Assembly: GCF_000817815.1 (NCBI RefSeq)
Contig: NZ_JPRD01000013.1
Coordinates: 58,622-122,621, forward strand
DNA length: 64,000 nucleotides
DNA from: Vibrio owensii CAIM 1854 = LMG 25443
Lineage (GTDB): Bacteria > Pseudomonadota > Gammaproteobacteria > Enterobacterales > Vibrionaceae
Reading direction: 5' to 3'
In this document: in pieces, positions 9,122-16,487 of the stretch
How the letters are laid out: each line of letters starts with the position of its first letter
Numbering within the stretch: position 1 is the first letter of the stretch
Program-made: the position numbers and the translations under genes
The notes under the pieces: generated by a model
Seen by the model: the letters and a program-made list of their open reading frames with translations, nothing else
Told to the model about the DNA's origin: nothing
Database searches by the model: none

Positions 9122-10654
9122 ATGAAAACACGTTCACCATTGCTGATTTTTGCGCTGTTCGCCATTGCGGCTTTTGGGATCAATTCAGTGATGTTTACTG
9201 AGCTGTCCCACGAGATGGCCGCCACATCCGGTTTGTCCGCAGATGAAGTCGAGCAAGTGAAAATCGGCTTTATGATCACTCAAGTGTTGGGGTTTATGTT
9301 TACCCCAATCTTGGTGCGTAAGCTTGGTACGCCATTGCCATTACACTCTGCATTGCTGGTGGGTTTAGTAACAAACCTTGCGCTCTATTGGACTGGCCAG
9401 CATGCGTTGTTGTTTACGCTAACTTGGCTAGTAAGCGGCTTTTTCATGAGCATGTTATTGGTGGTGGTGAACCTTTATCTACTCAATACCTTTGAGCAGC
9501 GTTGGTTGCCTGCGATTATTGCGCTGACACTGATCTTCTCAACACTGTTACCAATGGGCGCTTATCCGTGGTTGGTGGCTGAGATTGTCGAAGTGTTTGA
9601 TTGGTCGTTTTTGAACGTTGCCTCGGCTTGGTTGTACTTTTCAGCTCTAGTGATGATCGGCGTGTACAAACCTCAGGCGATTGAGATTGAAACCAAGCCA
9701 AAATCCTCAGGCTCGATGTACCTCGTACTCTCGTTGACAATGAGTTTGGTGGTGTTCCTACTCATGCGTGGCAGCTACTACAACTGGTTGGATTCAGACT
9801 GGTTTGTACAGGCTTCTTCAGTGGCTGCGGCACTAGCTTTGTTGGCGGTGTATCAGTTGGTGAAAACGCGCCAATTGGATACTGCGTCGATGCAATTGCA
9901 CGGTAAGTTAAAGACCAACGTGTTTATGTATAACGCCTTTCTTGCGGGCTTTGCCGTGATGGCAAGTACAGTGCTGTTTGCCAACTTCCTAAAAATGGCG
10001 ATGCACTACAACAGCCTCAATGCGGGCTATGCGCAATTACCATCGTTTTACGCCATGTTGGTCGGCATGCTGGTGAGTGTATTGGTGTATTACTTCCGCC
10101 GCCCGTTGGCGGATGCTGTGGTGCCTTTTGGCGTGCTGATGATTTTGTTGTCGGTGCACGAGTTCAGCCAATTACCAAGTTTTGTTGGCACAGAGTCACT
10201 ACCCATCCCAATGTTGCTGCGTGGTTTTGGTGTTGGTTTGTTGAATGTGTCGGTGACGATTGCTGTGCTTATGTACTTCCAAGTAGGACAGCGTTTAGAA
10301 GGCATTGCTAACTTCTATCTGTTCCGAACCATGGGCGGGGTGATTGGCGGGGCGTCTTTCTCCCGTGTGATTCAAAGCCACAGCGCGCAAGCATCGGGCG
10401 AAATCGGTCGCACTCTGGACGGTTCAAACCATGTGTTTGCGGCGTATGAACAGGCATTGAGCAGTGCGATTCTGACTCATGGTCGCTTACCTAATCCGGC
10501 ACTCGGCATGAGCCAAATTAGTGCGGTTGTGAAAGAGCAAGCTACGACATTAGCGCTGAGTAATTCGTTGGTGATGTTTATTGTCTCTATTTTTGCGCTT
10601 GCGCCAATCTTGTTGATTGGTAAGAAGCTAGCCGCAAAACAAGAAGCGCACTGA
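9122..10654 (+). CDS. MFS efflux permease (DHA2/EmrB-like)
   Basis: 510 residues with about 14 predicted membrane spans and a long soluble loop near residues 410-460. It starts 5 bases after the membrane-fusion gene, so the two form an operon, as in EmrAB-type pumps that export hydrophobic toxicants by proton antiport. The 14-span size and partner support DHA2 rather than the 12-span class; family motifs are weak, so the substrate cannot be predicted. A strong terminator follows. Regulation is probably by the convergent TetR gene through the palindrome at 8052. Confidence 0.8.
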   Translation: MKTRSPLLIFALFAIAAFGINSVMFTELSHEMAATSGLSADEVEQVKIGFMITQVLGFMFTPILVRKLGTPLPLHSALLVGLVTNLALYWTGQHALLFTLTWLVSGFFMSMLLVVVNLYLLNTFEQRWLPAIIALTLIFSTLLPMGAYPWLVAEIVEVFDWSFLNVASAWLYFSALVMIGVYKPQAIEIETKPKSSGSMYLVLSLTMSLVVFLLMRGSYYNWLDSDWFVQASSVAAALALLAVYQLVKTRQLDTASMQLHGKLKTNVFMYNAFLAGFAVMASTVLFANFLKMAMHYNSLNAGYAQLPSFYAMLVGMLVSVLVYYFRRPLADAVVPFGVLMILLSVHEFSQLPSFVGTESLPIPMLLRGFGVGLLNVSVTIAVLMYFQVGQRLEGIANFYLFRTMGGVIGGASFSRVIQSHSAQASGEIGRTLDGSNHVFAAYEQALSSAILTHGRLPNPALGMSQISAVVKEQATTLALSNSLVMFIVSIFALAPILLIGKKLAAKQEAH

Positions 10655-10711
10655 GGTTATGTAAACAGAACAAATAGCCAGCCAAGCAACTCGGTAACTA
10701 AGCCGTAAAAG

Positions 10712-10746
10712 AACAAAGGGAGCCAATGTGCTCCCTTTGTTTTTTT
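10712..10746. terminator. Bidirectional terminator between efflux operon and tetR-type gene
   Basis: AACAAAGGGAGC/GCTCCCTTTGTT stem with T tract on the plus strand and A tract upstream, suitable for both convergent transcripts. Confidence 0.85.
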
Positions 10747-10759
10747 AGTTTTGAGGTTC

Positions 10760-11362
10760 TTATCGCTGATAAAGTTTAAGGAACGCCGTCACCGCTTTTT
10801 GTGTATGCGAATCCAATTCTTCATCGCTCAAGAAATCAAAGCCCATCAGTGCCATATTCTGGTAATCCATTTTGATCAGCGCGAGTAGCTGACCACAGGC
10901 TAAATCGGCATCATCGATGTTAAGTTGCTGGCTGATGGTTTCGGTTTTTAGAAACTCAATTAAGTATTGGTGAATACGCTGCGGCCCGGTTTGCCAAAAC
11001 TGATTTGGAACCGAGTCATGTTTATTAAAATCAGCAGAGATGATGCGATAAAGCGATAGGATTGGGTTAGAGCAAATACCACGTAGATACTTTTTGGCGA
11101 AGTCTTCTAAGGTTTCTCTTAGAGGTTCGTTCTGTTTATCGGCAAGTTGGAAAACGGACTCTAGACTGATCTTGGTGTTATGTGCGAGCACTTCAACAAA
11201 CAGCCCTTCTTTGTTGGAAAAGTAGCGATACAGGGTCTGTTTTGAACCACCACAAATCGCAACGATTTGATCGAGTGACGTGTCCTTGTAACCCTGTTCA
11301 ATAAACAGCTCGGTTGCCACTTCGATGATTCGAGTTCTTTTCTTTTCAGTAGATGCGCGCAT
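10760..11362 (-). CDS. TetR/AcrR-family transcriptional regulator
   Basis: 200 residues. The N-terminal helix-turn-helix is unmistakable (TRIIEVATELFIEQGYKDTSLDQIVAICGGSKQ at about 10-42, then TLYRYFSNKEGLF). The C-terminal ligand domain is divergent, as usual. Its own promoter carries a near-copy of the palindrome found ahead of the efflux operon, so it probably represses both itself and the pump. The gene is convergent with the pump rather than divergent. Confidence 0.93.
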   Translation of the reverse strand: MRASTEKKRTRIIEVATELFIEQGYKDTSLDQIVAICGGSKQTLYRYFSNKEGLFVEVLAHNTKISLESVFQLADKQNEPLRETLEDFAKKYLRGICSNPILSLYRIISADFNKHDSVPNQFWQTGPQRIHQYLIEFLKTETISQQLNIDDADLACGQLLALIKMDYQNMALMGFDFLSDEELDSHTQKAVTAFLKLYQR

Positions 11363-11383
11363 AACTAAATCAATCTAAATAAA

Positions 11384-11398
11384 ACTGTTCAGTACAGT
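11384..11398 (-). promoter_or_regulatory. Candidate TetR-family operator in its own promoter
   Basis: ACTGTTC-A-GTACAGT lies 22 bases upstream of the TetR start codon and differs from the 8052-8066 palindrome at two positions. Confidence 0.65.
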
Positions 11399-11462
11399 AT
11401 CATTATTGCCGCCGAGACACACCGCTTTTCCGCGTTTAACGCTTTTTCATTGACCAAAATTA

Positions 11463-11488
11463 AAAAAGGCGACACGAGGCCGCCCTTG
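11463..11488 (-). terminator. Terminator of the vct operon
   Basis: On the minus strand, GGGCGGC-CTCGT-GTCGCC (one G-T pair) is followed by six T residues, just past the vctC stop. Confidence 0.7.
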
Positions 11489-11505
11489 GAATCAGATTGG
11501 TTACG

Positions 11506-12267
11506 TTAACGTCGGTAGTACAACGAAATACGGTTGCCGTTAATCTCTTGCACGATAAATGGAATCTCGTAAATATCGCTCAGCACGTCGGCATCAATCA
11601 CTTCTTCAACCAAGCCCGCTTTGATGACTTCACCAAGTTTCATTGCCACGATGTGGTCAGAGTAACAAGACGCAAAGTTGATGTCGTGAATCACGATCAC
11701 TACGGCTTTGTTCTTCATTTCCGCAAGCTTGCGTAGCGTACTCATGATGTCGACGGAGTGTTTGATGTCGAGGTTATTCAGCGGCTCATCCAAGAAGATG
11801 TAGTCGGTATCTTGCGCCACCACCATAGCAATAAACGCCATTTGACGCTGACCGCCCGACAGTTGGTCGATAAAGCGATCTTTCAAATGGTCGATTTCCA
11901 AATGCTGCATCGATTCATCAATGATGCGGTGATCTTCTTCTGTCAGACGACCTTGCGAGTAGGGGAAGCGACCAAACGCCACCAAATCACGCACCGTAAA
12001 GCGCATGTTGATGTTGTTTGATTGGCGCAGTACTGATAGGCGCTTTGCCAAGTCTTCGGTGTTCCATTGGTCAAGCGGCTTATCACCAATCACGACGCTA
12101 CCAGCATCGCTTTCTGTTAGACGGCTCGCCATAGATAGCAGGGTACTTTTACCCGCGCCGTTAGGGCCAATAATGCTGGTTACTTTACCAAGTGGAAAAA
12201 GGGCATCGGCGTTTTTTACCACGTATTTTTCGTTGTATTTTTTGCTAAGACCTTGAATACGGATCAT
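11506..12267 (-). CDS. vctC: Ferric catechol-siderophore ABC transporter ATPase (VctC-like)
   Basis: 253 residues with Walker A GPNGAGKST (34-42), the Q-loop region (VLRQSNN), signature LSGGQRQ (near 138), Walker B YIFLDEP (near 160) and switch histidine VIHD (near 193). It belongs to the FepC/FecE-type iron-chelate importers. It is the last gene of vctPDGC, 11 bases after vctG. The ATPase powers import of ferric siderophore from the binding protein VctP. The symbol comes from similarity in gene order and content to the V. cholerae vct locus (VctPDGC with an IrgB-like regulator and receptor); the siderophore itself cannot be read from sequence. Confidence 0.88.
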   Translation of the reverse strand: MIRIQGLSKKYNEKYVVKNADALFPLGKVTSIIGPNGAGKSTLLSMASRLTESDAGSVVIGDKPLDQWNTEDLAKRLSVLRQSNNINMRFTVRDLVAFGRFPYSQGRLTEEDHRIIDESMQHLEIDHLKDRFIDQLSGGQRQMAFIAMVVAQDTDYIFLDEPLNNLDIKHSVDIMSTLRKLAEMKNKAVVIVIHDINFASCYSDHIVAMKLGEVIKAGLVEEVIDADVLSDIYEIPFIVQEINGNRISLYYRR

Positions 12268-12278
12268 GTGATGAACCC

Positions 12279-13229
12279 TTAATCGAATTTGTTTTTCATA
12301 AGCAGAAGCAAGAAGTAGCCGCCGCCGATAAAGTTGATAATAACGCTGATGGTGGTGTCGAAATCGAACAGGTTTTCAACCACCCATTGACCGCCAGACA
12401 GCAGCACAACTGACAGTACTGAGCTTGCAACAATCAATAAGCGATGCTGGTAGCCAGTGAAGATTTGGCGAGTCAGAGCCACAACAATCAAACCAAAGAA
12501 CAGAATTGGACCAATCAAAGCGGTTGAGATAGACACCATCAAAGTGATGATGAACATGACTTGCATGGTCAGTTTGTGGGTATCCACACCGAGGCTTTTC
12601 GCGTTGTCGACGCCAAGCCACATTACGTCCAATTTGTGGGCGATGCGCATTAGGTATGCTCCACACAGCAGCATCGGAACCACACACCAGTACACCAATT
12701 CACTGTTGATGTTGTTAAAGCTGGCGAACATCGAGCTCTGGATGAAGGTGAACTCATCTGGGTCGGTGATCATGGTGAAGAAACCAGTGACACTGTTGAA
12801 CAAGCTGCTCAGTACGATACCAATCAACAAAAGGGTGAAGATATTGCGCTGACGACCACGGAAGTAGAAGCTGAACAAAGTCATCGCACACACTATCATG
12901 ATGCCAGTCGACAACACGAAGTTGAGCTTGCTGTTGATGACTAAAGCACTCAAGCCACCAAACATCACCACAAGCAGCACTTGAATCATCACGTACATGG
13001 AATCGAAACCCAGAATAGAAGGGGTGAGGATTCGGTTGTTGGTGATGGTCTGGAAAATTAGTGACGACGACGCAATCGCCATTGCTGCCAAGACAATCGC
13101 CAGTACTTTCGGGATGCGACGTGACAAGAAGAACTGGAAGTTATCTGGCGTTAAGCCTTTACCGATGAACACCGCACAAATCAAAACCGCCGCGATTGCC
13201 AGCAGCGTTACTTTCATAGAATCACGCAT
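12279..13229 (-). CDS. vctG: Iron-siderophore ABC transporter permease (VctG-like)
   Basis: 316 residues, about 9-10 membrane spans, FecCD family. It has the family-type first periplasmic region (RRIPKVLAIVLAAMAIASSSLIFQT) and the coupling-loop segment (LGVDNAKSLGVDTHKL). Eight bases overlap with vctD upstream, indicating translational coupling. It forms a heteromeric channel with VctD. Confidence 0.88.
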   Translation of the reverse strand: MRDSMKVTLLAIAAVLICAVFIGKGLTPDNFQFFLSRRIPKVLAIVLAAMAIASSSLIFQTITNNRILTPSILGFDSMYVMIQVLLVVMFGGLSALVINSKLNFVLSTGIMIVCAMTLFSFYFRGRQRNIFTLLLIGIVLSSLFNSVTGFFTMITDPDEFTFIQSSMFASFNNINSELVYWCVVPMLLCGAYLMRIAHKLDVMWLGVDNAKSLGVDTHKLTMQVMFIITLMVSISTALIGPILFFGLIVVALTRQIFTGYQHRLLIVASSVLSVVLLSGGQWVVENLFDFDTTISVIINFIGGGYFLLLLMKNKFD

Positions 13230-14178
13230 TCGATTTGTCTCTCAGAACTAGGTAAATGAAGATTGAGCCACCCAAGATGCTGATGATCATCGAAATTGGA
13301 ATCTCGTAAGGGAAGATGATAAGACGACCGAGGATGTCGCAAGTAAGCACCAAAATCACGCCTGCGTATGCGGTCCAAGGCAAGTTACGACGCATGTTGT
13401 CACCAATGAACAAGGAGACAAGGTTTGGCACGATAAGCCCAAGAAACGGAATCATACCAACGATCATCACCACCGATGACGACAGCACAGCCACAAGAAT
13501 GACGCCAACCAATACAATGCGTTGATAGTTCAAACCAATGTTTTTCGCGAAGCTCTCGCCTACACTCGCTGCGCTAAAGCGGTTGGCATAAGCGTAAGCC
13601 AGAACCGAAACCGGGAGCGCAAGGTACAAGAACTCGTAGTTACCGCGCAGTACCGATGCAAAGTTAGCCACAGTCCATGAACCAAGGGTCTGTACTAGAT
13701 CGTATTTGTAGGCAATAAAAGTGGTCATGGACGAAACCACATTGCCGTACATGATGCCTATCAGCGGGACGAGCACGGTGTTCTTAAACTTCAAACGTTG
13801 TAAGAAGCGCACGAAGATCACCGTACCAATCACAGAGAACGCGAAGATGGTGATCAGGTGGACCCAACTACTCATGTCTGCAAACAGAATCAGTGCGACG
13901 ATATAGCCGAACATTGCCCAATCGACGGTGCCAGTTGTGGATGGGGCTGCAAAGCGGTTTTGTACGATCTGCTGCATGATCAAACCAGCGATACTTAAGC
14001 CTGCGCCAGCTAAGACAATCGCCAACAAACGGGGTAATCGGCTAACCAGTAAGATGTTCAAACTGTGGCTGTCACCGGCCAAAATCTGCGAGAGAGAAAC
14101 GTTCGCCACCCCAACCAGCAAAGAGGCGCAGGCGAGTACGACGAGCAATAAAAAAGCCAAGATATGATGTAATTTCAT
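13222..14178 (-). CDS. vctD: Iron-siderophore ABC transporter permease (VctD-like)
   Basis: The start at 14178 (MKLHHILAFLLL) gives a normal 318-residue FecCD permease. The longer frame to 14241 would cover the hairpin between vctP and vctD and adds residues with no family match. The typical motif SRLPRLLAIVLAGAGLSIAGLIMQ is at about 45-68 and the coupling loop GESFAKNIGLNYQ near 200. It pairs with VctG. Confidence 0.88.
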   Translation of the reverse strand: MKLHHILAFLLLVVLACASLLVGVANVSLSQILAGDSHSLNILLVSRLPRLLAIVLAGAGLSIAGLIMQQIVQNRFAAPSTTGTVDWAMFGYIVALILFADMSSWVHLITIFAFSVIGTVIFVRFLQRLKFKNTVLVPLIGIMYGNVVSSMTTFIAYKYDLVQTLGSWTVANFASVLRGNYEFLYLALPVSVLAYAYANRFSAASVGESFAKNIGLNYQRIVLVGVILVAVLSSSVVMIVGMIPFLGLIVPNLVSLFIGDNMRRNLPWTAYAGVILVLTCDILGRLIIFPYEIPISMIISILGGSIFIYLVLRDKSNA

Positions 14179-14207
14179 GGTGTATTTATAGGGTGATAAA
14201 AACAACA

Positions 14208-14241
14208 ATGACCTTTCGCACCGTGAAGCGGGAAAGGTCAT
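14208..14241 (-). terminator. Intercistronic hairpin between vctP and vctD
   Basis: Perfect 10-bp inverted repeat ATGACCTTTC/GAAAGGTCAT. On the minus strand it is followed by TGTTGTTTTTATC, resembling a leaky terminator that would give more binding protein than permease. Confidence 0.65.
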
Positions 14242-14269
14242 CTTTTAGAGTGAGATTGAACCGAATCTG

Positions 14270-15190
14270 TTAGTTAGCAATGACTTGGTTCAGCTCTTTA
14301 ATCATGGTTTGCGTCGATTGGTAGCCACCTGCGGTTAAGTACCAAGCTGCTGGGTCCATAAACAGCACGCGGTTGTTTTTCGCCGCTGGTGTGGACTTCA
14401 CAAGATCGTTGTCGAACAGCTGTTTTGCTTTACCGCTGCTCTGACCGATTGCTTGCTCGCGGTCAAGGATAAGCAGTACCTCAGGTTGCGCATCAGCAAT
14501 GTATTCGAATGAAATCAGGTTGCCGTGGGTACGTGGTACAGATTTCACGTTCTCAGAAGTTGACGTTGCAAAACCTGCTTCTTCATACACAAATGAGAAA
14601 CGGCTGTTGGTGCCAAACATCGCCAAGCTGTTACCGCTGTTTGAGACGGTCAGTGTGCGTGGTGGCTGAGCTTCTACTTTTGCGTGCAGGTGATTAATTT
14701 GTTCTTGAACGCCTTCAATCAACTGCTCTGCTTGCTCTTCTTTGTCGAAGATGTCACCCAGCGTGCGCCAGTGTTCTTGGGTTGTTTTCCAGTAGTCGGT
14801 GGTGTCGATACGGAACATGTAAGTTGGCGCGATGTCGCTCAGATCTTTGTAAATATCTGCCATGCGACCTTCTGCGATGATTAAGTCTGGCTTAAGCATA
14901 AACAGCGTTTCGAAGTTCACTTCTTTCACGCTGCCCGTGTTTGCGAACGAGTCGATTTGGAATTTTTCTAGCGACTTTGGCAGCAGCGTCTTTGGCATGC
15001 CGACGGGTGTTACGCCCAAAGCATCAATGTAGTCTAAACTGCCGTAACCCAACACAACGACGCGTTGTGGAACGCCATCAATGTCTACTGTGCCCAAGCT
15101 GTGTTGGTAGGTTTTAGCCATTGCCCCCATAGGAGCTAATGCAAGCAGCAAAGCTCCCGTTGCTACGCGAAGAGAAGTTTTACCAAACAT
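14270..15190 (-). CDS. vctP: Periplasmic ferric-siderophore binding protein (VctP-like)
   Basis: The ATG at 15190 has GGAA six bases upstream; an in-frame TTG at 15202 is less good. About 306 residues: signal peptide (MFGKTSLRVATGALLLALAPMGAMA) then a cluster-8/FhuD-BtuF-type binding protein with the paired motifs RVVVLGYGSLDYIDALGV and ETLFMLKPDLIIAEG. It passes ferric catechol siderophore to VctDG. First gene of vctPDGC; divergent from the LysR gene, with Fur-like and FNR-consensus sites between. Confidence 0.88.
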   Translation of the reverse strand: MFGKTSLRVATGALLLALAPMGAMAKTYQHSLGTVDIDGVPQRVVVLGYGSLDYIDALGVTPVGMPKTLLPKSLEKFQIDSFANTGSVKEVNFETLFMLKPDLIIAEGRMADIYKDLSDIAPTYMFRIDTTDYWKTTQEHWRTLGDIFDKEEQAEQLIEGVQEQINHLHAKVEAQPPRTLTVSNSGNSLAMFGTNSRFSFVYEEAGFATSTSENVKSVPRTHGNLISFEYIADAQPEVLLILDREQAIGQSSGKAKQLFDNDLVKSTPAAKNNRVLFMDPAAWYLTAGGYQSTQTMIKELNQVIAN

Positions 15191-15310
15191 AATGATTTCC
15201 AAAAGGTGCGATGCAATCTCGCATTAGTGCTTTAAAAATAAATAGTGCCTTAAAAACAAATAATGCTTTAAAAAATAGAGCGCGAGATTAGTCGTAAAGC
15301 GGTATAACTT

Positions 15311-15328
15311 ATTTGATTAAAATCAAAT
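15311..15328. promoter_or_regulatory. Perfect palindrome containing an exact FNR consensus
   Basis: ATTTGATT-AA-AATCAAAT is an 8-2-8 perfect palindrome. Inside it, TTGAT-TAAA-ATCAA (15313-15326) matches the FNR consensus TTGATnnnnATCAA at all ten positions. It lies in the vctP/LysR divergent region. A LysR operator is an alternative reading. Confidence 0.65.
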
Positions 15329-15344
15329 AAGAATGATTATTGAT
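15326..15344 (-). promoter_or_regulatory. Possible Fur box upstream of vctP
   Basis: This 19-base stretch matches the Fur consensus (GATAATGATAATCATTATC) at 11 positions by my count and abuts the FNR-type site. Weak by itself; supported by the iron-uptake context. Confidence 0.45.
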
Positions 15345-15395
15345 TGCAGACACATTAGCAGATAGTCTATATGCAGCAACAGAATTAGCGGAATA

Positions 15396-16352
15396 GTGAG
15401 TATTCAAAAAATGAATTTAGCTCAAGTCGACTTGAACTTATTGTTTATTCTCAAACACCTACTTGAAGAGAAGCATGTTTCCAACACCGCGGTATCGCTC
15501 AATATGAGCCAACCATCGGTGAGCCGCTCTTTACAGAAACTCAGAAACTTGTTCAACGATGAGCTGTTAGTACGTACTGCACACGGCTATGAACTGACCC
15601 CAAAAGCGGAAGTGATCAAGCAAGATTTGAACACGGTGTTAACTGGGCTAGAAAAGCTGATGTACGGCCAGTCATTTGTGCCAGAAAAGAGCAACGGTAC
15701 GATCCGTTTTTACGGCTTGGTTCCACAGGTGATTTTCTTACTGCCACCGATTGTTTCGCGCATCCGTGAAGAAGCGTCGAACATGATTGTCGATATTGAT
15801 TCCATCCCGAAACGCCATTTCGATGCGCTGATCGCAGGGGATGTACATTTTGTGCTCTCAACCGCCGAGCCACCTAGCTCTGAGCAGAATTTGTACCGTA
15901 TGAAAATTGCCAATCGCGACTACCGATTCTTGATGAGCGAAACCCATCCACTTGCCCATGTTGAGGAGCTGACGGTGGAGATGCTGCTCGATTGCAACTT
16001 CGGTCAAATCTCACTTCAAGGTGGCAAAACCCTGTCGATTTATCACCGTTTTGTTGAGCTTGGTGTGGTGGATAAAAAGCGCCAATTATCGATTCCTGTT
16101 CAGCTTTCAAACTTCAACGCTGCGCCAGCGATTGCCGAGCAAACGGACGTGATTTTCCACTTGCCAACGCCGTTTGCACAAGACGCTTGTCAGGGCAGAA
16201 AATTGATCACCAAAACCGTACCAAAAGCGATTCGAATGGACAGTGAATCGGTCTATTTATACTGGCATAAGCGCTATCATAACGACCCGATGTGTAATTG
16301 GGTTAAGTCATTGTTCAAGGAAATATATGGCTCAACTGAGGTTGAATGGTAA
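15396..16352 (+). CDS. LysR-family regulator, IrgB-like
   Basis: 318 residues from a GTG start (an ATG at 15411 is an alternative). The N-terminal winged helix is typical: VDLNLLFILKHLLEEKHVSNTAVSLNMSQPSVSRSLQKLR. The substrate-binding domain follows. It lies between divergent vctPDGC and a downstream TonB-dependent receptor, matching the arrangement in which an IrgB-type LysR protein activates its receptor gene. The ligand is unknown; iron dependence probably enters through Fur at the flanking promoters. Confidence 0.88.
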   Translation: MSIQKMNLAQVDLNLLFILKHLLEEKHVSNTAVSLNMSQPSVSRSLQKLRNLFNDELLVRTAHGYELTPKAEVIKQDLNTVLTGLEKLMYGQSFVPEKSNGTIRFYGLVPQVIFLLPPIVSRIREEASNMIVDIDSIPKRHFDALIAGDVHFVLSTAEPPSSEQNLYRMKIANRDYRFLMSETHPLAHVEELTVEMLLDCNFGQISLQGGKTLSIYHRFVELGVVDKKRQLSIPVQLSNFNAAPAIAEQTDVIFHLPTPFAQDACQGRKLITKTVPKAIRMDSESVYLYWHKRYHNDPMCNWVKSLFKEIYGSTEVEW

Positions 16353-16439
16353 AGAATATTATTATTCATTTTTGACATAGTGGTAATTAATCCTACAAAT
16401 GCTCGGTTGCTTGTCTTCGTCAAATAAAGGCTATTTAAT

Positions 16440-16458
16440 GCGAACCATTATCATTATA
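16440..16458 (-). promoter_or_regulatory. Fur box upstream of the receptor gene
   Basis: Read on the minus strand the 19 bases match the Fur consensus at 14 positions, including an unbroken 11-base core ATAATGATAAT. The site ends 30 bases before the receptor start codon, overlapping the expected promoter. Confidence 0.7.
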
Positions 16459-16487
16459 AGTTCCATTAAAATTTATAGGTTTTTACC

